Shown: piece by piece, positions 55,987 to 64,000 of the stretch
Numbering within the stretch: the first letter of the stretch is position 1
How the letters are laid out: each line of letters begins with the position of its first letter
The notes under the pieces: generated by a model
Seen by the model: the letters and a program-made list of their open reading frames with translations, nothing else
The model's database searches: none
Told to the model about the DNA's origin: nothing
Assembly: GCA_951799425.1 (NCBI GenBank)
Contig: OX637395.1
Span: 10,580,451 to 10,644,450 of the forward strand
Source: Ilex aquifolium
Lineage: Eukaryota > Streptophyta > Magnoliopsida > Aquifoliales > Aquifoliaceae
DNA: 64,000 nucleotides
Direction: 5' to 3'
Translations under genes and position numbers: made by a program

Positions 55987-58029
55987 AGGTGTGTTAGACA
56001 TGATTAAAGGGTCACAGATTACACGTGTGAGTTAAAATCCCGGATAAAGGGATATTATTGACGTGATGTCGGTTTGTGTGACATTCATGGATCTTTCCAT
56101 GAGTTGACGGATGGTCAATGGTAGAAATCACTTAATATGATTTCTTGAGTTATACGATGAATATGAGTGAATTATGTGATTACATGATTGGTGCCTTGAA
56201 GGTGTTTAATGAAATGCCTTGAGTGATTGAAGTTGTTGTTTGATGAAATAACATACTTGATATTATGATGTGTCGAAATCATGTGCTTATGATGGGTGTT
56301 ATATGCATAGAATGTGATATAACATGCTTGTAATTTATGATTGATTTGGTAATTCTATGCTTAGGATATAAATTCCCATGACATATGTTGGAATATGTGT
56401 TTAATTTAGTCCATATGGCATGCATTACATATGTGACATAATGTTATTGCAATGATACATCGCATTGCATATGCACGGGGAATTCACATCATGAGTGGTG
56501 TGTGTGTGTGCATGGTTGTTGTTAATACCATATGTTGGAATGTGGTAGAGACAGTTCATATGACATTCATTACATATGAACCTTGCATGAGAGAAGCAAT
56601 GGGTCATTACATTGCATATGTACGGGAACATCACATACATGGACATTGTGTCATAAGGATGTTGTGCATGGGTGTTTGTACCACAATCTATGTGGTATTA
56701 AATGCATATGGTCATGAAAATTGCTCATTAGCATTATTGCATATAGAGCATGACATTGGTAACTCCATTCATGGACATTAGTCATTAGTGGAGGCATGTG
56801 TAGGTAGTGCATGGTTAATCAACACCTTGTTTGGTGCTTGATATGTGGACTCGGGAGAAAAGTGGATCGACGATCCTTTTTGAGTCGCATGGTTGCATTG
56901 CATAAGTAAAACTTGTGTTTGGGTATAGCAAGAAGGGGCATGGCGACTTCCTCGGGTGAAAGACCCGGAATCACTTGGTTCATACACTTCCCGGGGTGAA
57001 ATTCCGCAAAAGTGTGATGCTTACGGAGCCAGGGTGAAATTCCAAAATCCGTTGCCCAAAGGAAACACAAGATTTTGATATAAAATATACTCATCCAATG
57101 AGTATCATATTTTCCGTCGAAGACGGGTTCATTGCACATTGCATTGTGTTGTGGGAGTCGGGAAGGACTCGGGTTGTGTTACATGATTGAGTATCATCTC
57201 ACTCATAGCATGTGGTACACATTGGCATTCGCATTGTGTGTGTGGGAGCCGGGAAGGGCTCGGGTCGAGTACATGAGTCTCATCTCATTCATGGGGCTTA
57301 GGTAGCCCGGTTTAACATACATGGCATTGGCATGTAAAGAGAGTCGGGGTGGACTCGGGTTGGATGTACATGAGTGGATTTCATCTCATTCACGTCATGA
57401 CTTAATGGCATTCCATCATTGAATTGCATTCTTGATTGGAATGGTTATGGAAATTATGGATGTTGCATGTGAACATTTCATGTGCATATAGGTTGAGGAG
57501 TAGCCTCTGTAGGAATTTCTCTACTGGGCGTTGGCTCACCCTATACGGGAACAATTTCAGGTGCGGGAGGTTCACCGACGCACGGCTCAAGGTTGGGCCC
57601 TCATGGTTGAAGAAAGCCGCATGTGGCTTTACTTAATGTTTTGTGTAATTACATGTTAGAAACTATATTTTGGGGCATGTAATGCGTAAAATAATTGTAA
57701 TAGAACTTATAAAGACTATTGTTAGATTAGCCTTTCATGTTTTGATTTAAGTATGGTTAATTGGACCCAGTGTGGCCAATGTTTACTTATACATGGACCC
57801 GGTGCGGCCATTGCTTTATATTTGACCTCGGATGGGTCTGGTAATTGTGTATTGCATAGGTTGGGTATTGGGTAGAGCTCCCCATACAAAGGAGACTCTG
57901 CCCAAATTTCGTTAAGTTATGGACCCCGATAAATGGGGCATAACAGTGTGATATCGAGATACTAGGTATCTAAAGGTATTCCGCGGGTTGATGGGTAATC
58001 AACGGACCCCCGGGTTTTGGGGTGTCACA
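55792..58029 (+). repeat. Element T 5' LTR (lacking the promoter part)
   Basis: TG...CA ends with perfect 21-bp terminal inverted repeats (55792-55812 and 58009-58029, core CACCCCAAAACCCGGG). (AT)28 at 55929-55984. Frames inside (for example 56452-56781) are repeated only because the LTR is repeated. Compared with 59192-63266 it lacks the TATA box, leader and donor-like site. Confidence 0.88.
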
Positions 58030-58031
58030 GC

Positions 58032-58044
58032 TTGGTATCAGAGC
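58032..58044 (+). other. Primer-binding site, initiator Met tRNA type
   Basis: TTGGTATCAGAGC two nt after the LTR end; a perfect match to the common plant Met primer site. Confidence 0.92.
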
Positions 58045-59178
58045 ATAGGTATACGATTTACCTAGGGCTTGAGGGAAATGGGTTTACACCATTGCATTCC
58101 ATATGCATTCATGTTATATGTTTTATTTGTTACATGATTATGTGCTACATGATTATGTGTTATGTGTAAATTGTATACATGGTAAAATGTATATGGAAAA
58201 GCGGAACACTAGGTTTAGAAAACATAACCTTGGGTTCGGAAAAGGGATGAACGAGATGGTTCATGGGTTAAATGTCTACTAGTGTGAGACACTTGCTCTA
58301 CTAGGTAGACGGTGAGAAAATTCACAATGTTTTGAATTGAGTCCCTACATTGGGATACTAGTTATTGTTTTATGACAATTTAAATTGCATAAAGGAATTG
58401 GGCTTAGAGGTTGAAACCTTGGAAGAGCCATTGTGGGTGAGTTCTCCCCTAGGAGCTAGGGTGAGTACTAAATGGGTATGTCGGGAATGTGAGCTAGGAT
58501 TCTTGGGGATTCTACTCCACGGACATGTTAGAATTTGATGTCATCCTTGGGATGGACGGATTGACGGCACACTGAGTCGTCAGTGATTGTGATCGTCAAC
58601 GGGTCACTGTTGACACCTCGGAGTGTGTATGTTTTAAGTTTTAGGAGAAACGCATGACGTTTTACCTCAAGTAAAGTATGAATTCCGTTGGTACGGACAG
58701 TTCATGGGTTAGCTAGCAAGCTTTATCCTAGGGAACGAGGTGAGACAGGAATTTGGCCCACCTCAGATGTTTATGAGCTTACGAATGTTTGCCTCCACGT
58801 AGGGATGTAGACTTCAGTGTTGAGTTACACCCCGGTATGTTGTCTACTCTATGGCTCCTCATAGAATGACACTGGTAGAGTTGTGAGAACTCTAGGTTGA
58901 ATAAGGACTTCACTACCGAATGCCTCGCCTTGGGATGTTTCGGTACTATTGTCAAATTACAAAGAAGGTTACTTTACCTCGTATTCTAGTAGTCCCGGAA
59001 ATGGGACAGAGGTACACTTGATATTGTGATACCTCCAAGGACGGACTTGATTGTATTTGAATATAGTCCGGGAGAGTGATGGTTTATGGTTCACGACGGT
59101 TAAAGAACCACAAACGGAAGCATAGGCACGTGGTTGAATGTGCACGTGGGTGTGAATTTCGGGGACGAAATTCTTTTT
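58045..59178 (+). pseudogene. Heavily deleted chromovirus gag-pol remnant
   Basis: The interior is only about 1.1 kb. Near 58530 the translation EFDVILGMDGLTAH, a stop, then VVSDCDRQRVTV marks the C-terminal part of a Ty3 protease; broken similarity to the start of reverse transcriptase runs to about 58900 (RDVDFSVELHPG, SMAPHRM in shifting frames). Near 59150 GVNFGDEILF is the end of a chromovirus polyprotein just before the purine tract. Everything between is missing. No product can be expected. Confidence 0.75.
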
Positions 59179-59191
59179 AAGGGGGAAAGAA
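59179..59191 (+). other. Polypurine tract of element T
   Basis: AAGGGGGAAAGAA directly before TGTAAAACCCGGG at 59192; normal position for plus-strand priming and the edge of the 3' LTR. Confidence 0.85.
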
Positions 59192-59580
59192 TGTAAAACC
59201 CGGGAAAAATTGAACTTTTTCTGAAAAAGGGCAAAATGGTAATTCTCCACCCTTATGCGTATTTGAAATAATCATGTTCTAGACCTCGGATGAGGAAACG
59301 GAGTGCGCCATTGGATTCGCAACGCGAAATCTAGTAATCACTAGAAATTTCGTCGAATTCCGAGATAGTCGGATTTTTACACGTCGTTCGAGGCGACTGC
59401 GTGGCGAATGTAATTTTAAAGGTCCCCAATAATAGATTTTATAAAATTTCCTTATAATTGGATTAAAGTTCCAATAAAATTAATTTGGACTTAATCCGGG
59501 ACTTAATGAATCGTTTCGGGACGAAAAACGGACCCGAAAGTCGAAAATATGCGGTGCGATGTGGACCGCTCATTTGCGAC

Positions 59581-60022
59581 TATAAATATGGGCTTAAATC
59601 AGATTTTTACACAAAATATCAGTGCAAAAACCAGTGTGGACGTTTTTGGAGAGAGAAGAGAGAAAAAGTGGGTTTTTCAAGCTTTCTTTCGCCGATTCCG
59701 GGAGTTCCGTCCGTCGGAATTCGTCGATTCAAAAGGCAAAGTTCATCTACGCGATGAGGGCTACGCGTGGGTACCAAAAACAACAAGTTTCACCGAAGGT
59801 GAACGGGTGGGGGTGTGCGAAAATCAAGATTCGAGTTGTATTTCTTTGTTCGGATTCCGTCGAGCTAGAAGGGAGAAGTGATCACGTCGAAGAGGGCTAC
59901 GCGTGGGTACCAAAAATGAAGATTTTCACCGAAGGTGAAAAATCGGGATTTGGAAAAATCAAGCTTTGAGTTGGGTTTTCGAGTCTTGGGAGCTTCCTAC
60001 GGGATTCTCACGCTACAAGAGG
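59581..60022 (+). promoter_or_regulatory. Element T LTR TATA box, leader and donor-like site
   Basis: TATAAATA at 59581-59588, a leader of about 400 nt, then AGAG/GTAGGG at 60021/60022. The leader holds a direct repeat offset by about 137 bp (59756 and 59893, GAGGGCTACGCGTGGGTACC). A CTCACCC...CAG acceptor-like site lies at 62771-62797. Confidence 0.5.
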
Positions 60023-60594
60023 TAGGGATTTTCCTACCTTGGTTCATTTCCTACCTATAGTGTATGTGAAATGTGTAGGTTATTAAAGAGTATATATATG
60101 TATCACTCACCTTTGCATGTGAAATAGGTATGTATCACTCACCTATGCATGAGAAGAGTTGAAATGGGTATGGAATTTGAGGCTAGACCAATTCTTAGCA
60201 AAGATTGACATAAGAAATTACTTATGTGATATTCTTGGAACTTGATGTTTTGAGGGCATGAGATATATTCTAATGTGCCTTGTGATGTGTGAGCAAGTTG
60301 ATGTGATAAAAACATGAATTGTTGCTATGGATATATTTTGTTCATTGCCTATGAGGAATGGTTTATAATCAATCCCTAGCTTGGGTTGATGAAATGAAAA
60401 AGAGAAAGGGTGTAGAAATGACTTAGGTCAATTTTTAGTTGTATGTGATATGTCGGAATCACTTGTGAAATCCCTTGAAAATTGATGTGTTATTAGCATG
60501 AGCTATATATAACATGTGAGTTGTGAATTGAGATTAAATAGCAATTGTTATTTTATGCCTTGAGTAAGTGGGTGTAGAATGGGTGTCATGACTT

Positions 60595-61035
60595 GAGATA
60601 AATTCTCTTGTTTAATGCACCATTAGTGTATGTTAAGTGTGGGAAAAGGGTGCCTAAATGTGCTAAATAAATCTTGTAAGAAAGGATTTGCAATGGATGT
60701 AGAAATTGGGTGAAGAAAAGTCGGCACACTTTTCTTCTCCGGACCAGTTGTCGTAGAATTATCATAACTTTTGATTCAACTGTTGGGTTGAGCTGAAATT
60801 TTGACACAATACAGAAGACATCTAGATCTACAACTTTTGTGTTTTGAACTTTCCCATATTCTGAGTGGATCATGGTCAAAATGGAGAAAAAACAGAGGTA
60901 TTTCCACCAGGGGGTGCTAGTGTTGGTGCCTTTGTTACCAAACACCAATACCACCTTGATATCTTCACTTCTAAACCTCCAAATCTTCGTGTAACATGTT
61001 CATATCTTCACCAACATAGTTGAAATATTTGGGGT
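60595..61035 (-). repeat. Inverted fragment of a family N-type LTR
   Basis: On the minus strand it follows the order of 34570-34870: CAACTATGTTGG, GAAGATTTGGAGG, GGTATTGGTGTTTGG, then the conserved module (60739-60884). It ends 20 bp before the duplicated LTR part begins at 61055. Either a nested fragment or a native part of this LTR. Confidence 0.7.
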
Positions 61036-61175
61036 GAATACGGAATGAGTTATAAACCCGGTAAATGGGATACTCCTCGTGAGATGTCGAACACATTCAA
61101 CATAATTGCAAGGTTCTAAAATACATGATTTGTGCAATCTTTTGCACTCATCACTATGTGTTCTTTGGTTTCAAA

Positions 61176-61223
<48 letters not shown>

Positions 61224-63271
61224 AGGTGTGTTAGACATGATTAAAGGGTCACAGATTACACGTGTGAGTTAAAATCCCGGATAAAGGGATATTATTGACG
61301 TGATGTCGGTTTGTGTGACATTCATGGATCTTTCCATGAGTTGACGGATGGTCAATGGTAGAAATCACTTAATATGATTTCTTGAGTTATACGATGAATA
61401 TGAGTGAATTATGTGATTACATGATTGGTGCCTTGAAGGTGTTTAATGAAATGCCTTGAGTGATTGAAGTTGTTGTTTGATGAAATAACATACTTGATAT
61501 TATGATGTGTCGAAATCATGTGCTTATGATGGGTGTTATATGCATAGAATGTGATATAACATGCTTGTAATTTATGATTGATTTGGTAATTCTATGCTTA
61601 GGATATAAATTCCCATGACATATGTTGGAATATGTGTTTAATTTAGTCCATATGGCATGCATTACATATGTGACATAATGTTATTGCAATGATACATCGC
61701 ATTGCATATGCACGGGGAATTCACATCATGAGTGGTGTGTGTGTGTGCATGGTTGTTGTTAATACCATATGTTGGAATGTGGTAGAGACAGTTCATATGA
61801 CATTCATTACATATGAACCTTGCATGAGAGAAGCAATGGGTCATTACATTGCATATGTACGGGAACATCACATACATGGACATTGTGTCATAAGGATGTT
61901 GTGCATGGGTGTTTGTACCACAATCTATGTGGTATTAAATGCATATGGTCATGAAAATTGCTCATTAGCATTATTGCATATAGAGCATGACATTGGTAAC
62001 TCCATTCATGGACATTAGTCATTAGTGGAGGCATGTGTAGGTAGTGCATGGTTAATCAACACCTTGTTTGGTGCTTGATATGTGGACTCGGGAGAAAAGT
62101 GGATCGACGATCCTTTTTGAGTCGCATGGTTGCATTGCATAAGTAAAACTTGTGTTTGGGTATAGCAAGAAGGGGCATGGCGACTTCCTCGGGTGAAAGA
62201 CCCGGAATCACTTGGTTCATACACTTCCCGGGGTGAAATTCCGCAAAAGTGTAATGCTTACGGAGCCAGGGTGAAATTCCAAAATCCGTTGCCCAAAGGA
62301 AACACAAGATTTTGATATAAAATATACTCATCCAATGAGTATCATATTTTCCGTCGAAGACGGGTTCATTGCACATTGCATTGTGTTGTGGGAGTCGGGA
62401 AGGACTCGGGTTGTGTTACATGATTGAGTATCATCTCACTCATAGCATGTGGTACACATTGGCATTCGCATTGTGTGTGTGGGAGCCGGGAAGGGCTCGG
62501 GTCGAGTACATGAGTCTCATCTCATTCATGGGGCTTAGGTAGCCCGGTTTAACATACATGGCATTGGCATGTAAAGAGAGTCGGGGTGGACTCGGGTTGG
62601 ATGTACATGAGTGGATTTCATCTCATTCACGTCATGACTTAATGGCATTCCATCATTGAATTGCATTCTTGATTGGAATGGTTATGGAAATTATGGATGT
62701 TGCATGTGAACATTTCATGTGCATATAGGTTGAGGAGTAGCCTCTGTAGGAATTTCTCTACTGGGCGTTGGCTCACCCTATACGGGAACAATTTCAGGTG
62801 CGGGAGGTTCACCGACGCACGGCTCAAGGTTGGGCCCTCATGGTTGAAGAAAGCCGCATGTGGCTTTACTTAATGTTTTGTGTAATTACATGTTAGAAAC
62901 TATATTTTGGGGCATGTAATGCGTAAAATAATTGTAATAGAACTTATAAAGACTATTGTTAGATTAGCCTTTCATGTTTTGATTTAAGTATGGTTAATTG
63001 GACCCAGTGTGGCCAATGTTTACTTATACATGGACCCGGTGCGGCCATTGCTTTATATTTGACCTCGGATGGGTCTGGTAATTGTGTATTGCATAGGTTG
63101 GGTATTGGGTAGAGCTCCCCATACAAAGGAGACTCTGCCCAAATTTCGTTAAGTTATGGACCCCGATAAATGGGGCATAACAGTGTGATATCGAGATACT
63201 AGGTATCTAAAGGTATTCCGCGGGTTGATGGGTAATCAACGGACCCCCGGGTTTTGGGGTGTCACATAGTA

Positions 63272-64000
63272 TACTATTCTTAGGTTGGATTTGTCACTGC
63301 CGATGCGTCGGTATACGCCCTTCCTAAAGTTGTGTATCATTGCGAAGATTGGGTGCATGTGTGTGGGTCAGGATATTCTCAATGTGTATATTCATGCGAA
63401 GTCTTACTACATACCTGAGATACGAATGTTGGTAATGGTTTATTGTTTGAAAATTGGTTTTATTTTTTCATTTAATTTATTGCTACCACCTAAACTTGAG
63501 ATCTAATGAACTATCATTGTTTTATTTCAAAAGTTATAAATGATAGTTTGTAAAATGAGATCAACTTGTTTTATATGTTTTCAAAACCTTGTTCGAGCTT
63601 GAGATGATTTTCCTACAGAGCTTAGTGCTCACCCCCTCCAAACAACATTTTTCAGATTTCGGTCTAAAGAAAGAGCTTGGATTAGTTGGGCAGGTGAATT
63701 GGGAAGCTCAGATTGATGGGAACGTGGACTCCGAGGTGGACGTTTAGAACTATTTCCTTTATGTTCTAGATTGGGAGGCAAATTTTGGGACAATGTTAAG
63801 GATAATACTTTCTTTATTTCGCTGCAATATAATATTTGATTTTTGGATGTAATTGCCATAGTTTGGCATAATTATTTTGGATGATGTTGTAGTTATTATG
63901 GATAATGAATGCAATTTCTAATATTTATGAATTTTATTAGTTGCTCTCGTGATATGAATGGTTATAGATAGTAATGTCTTCCAGTGTGGATTTTGGGGTA
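63272..64000 (+). repeat. Chromovirus-type LTR W, 3' part
   Basis: Continuation of the LTR split by element T. It contains CTTAGTGCTCACCCCC (63621-63636) and a T-rich stretch ending CAG at 63655, the acceptor-like motif shared with families X and T. It continues beyond the window. Confidence 0.55.

Larger units (their letters stand above)
59192..63266 (+). repeat. Element T 3' LTR, full length
   Basis: From TGTAAAACCC after the purine tract to GGTGTCACA before TAGTA, about 4.1 kb, a length seen in Tekay-type elements. 61055-63266 duplicates the 5' LTR. 59192-61054 is the promoter and leader half, including an inverted fragment of a family N-type LTR (60595-61035). (AT)22 at 61178-61221. Confidence 0.75.
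55787..63271 (+). mobile_element. Element T: young, internally deleted chromovirus-type Ty3 element
   Basis: Target duplication TAGTA at 55787-55791 and 63267-63271. LTR copies 55792-58029 and 59192-63266; their shared 2.2 kb differ by about one base plus AT-repeat length (28 against 22 units). Met-type primer site at 58032, decayed pol remnants, purine tract at 59179-59191. Gag, most of reverse transcriptase and integrase are gone, so it cannot move alone. The 5' LTR lacks about 1.86 kb present in the 3' LTR. Confidence 0.85.

Noticed and set aside
56452..56781. Frame of 109 codons, repeated identically at 61689-62018
   Set aside because: It lies wholly inside the element T LTR; the identity comes from the LTR being duplicated and very young. 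His/Ile/Met-rich composition and antisense frames of similar length argue against coding.
56819..57139. Minus-strand frame of 106 codons, repeated at 62056-62376
   Set aside because: Same reason: LTR duplication. The one difference between copies changes an amino acid, and no family features are present.
1..64000. Search for tRNA, rRNA, snRNA genes and CRISPR-like arrays
   Set aside because: Only primer-site fragments of tRNA complementarity and LTR promoter motifs were seen; no complete RNA gene or spaced repeat array of that kind.

Overview
This window reads as intergenic DNA from a large, repeat-rich flowering-plant nuclear genome, most likely a eudicot. It is AT-rich, holds Copia and Ty3-type LTR retrotransposons with plant primer-binding sites (initiator-Met and Asp tRNA types), and carries CACTA and hAT-like DNA transposons. 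I find no complete host gene, rRNA, tRNA or CRISPR array. Two short stretches could be single exons of host genes (7875-7954 and 54300-54560); both are tentative.

Layout. (1) 1-7539: a composite retroelement, with a Met-type primer site at 718, a nested solo LTR of family X (786-3199), a nested CACTA element (3434-4721), a decayed Copia-type gag (5872-6520) and a terminal LTR-like block Y (6532-7539). A second copy, about 95% identical by eye, lies at 29346-30494 plus 48745-54090 and is split by a later insertion. (2) 8025-15476: a structurally complete but coding-dead Copia element with TSD TACAC. (3) 15477-19613: low-copy DNA with an hAT-type MITE (16666-17446). (4) 19614-30494: a mosaic of LTR fragments, including a full-length family X LTR (19614-22204) and a solo LTR of family N (22580-24455, TSD CATAC). 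(5) 30495-48742: a minus-strand Athila-like Ty3 element with an Asp-tRNA primer site and a 1624-codon gag/pol frame. Nested in it is a non-autonomous relative, element N (34419-41162, TSD CTAGG), with one zinc-knuckle ORF. (6) 54641-64000: a chromovirus-type LTR (W), interrupted by a very young, internally deleted Ty3 element T (55792-63266, TSD TAGTA).

Family names X, Y, Z, W, N and T are labels for this report only. Nesting order: N lies inside the Athila-like element, which lies inside the second composite copy; T lies inside W. Elements N and T carry no reverse transcriptase, so their mobility implies enzymes supplied by relatives. The most useful leads are regulatory or structural: a U6-like USE/TATA arrangement in a Copia LTR; a 14-nt perfect complement between that LTR and its own primer-site position; a conserved hairpin plus purine tract in two Ty3 elements; a conserved LTR module followed by fast-changing palindromes; and donor/acceptor-like signals suggesting leader introns in several LTR families. 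All boundaries and identities were read by eye.
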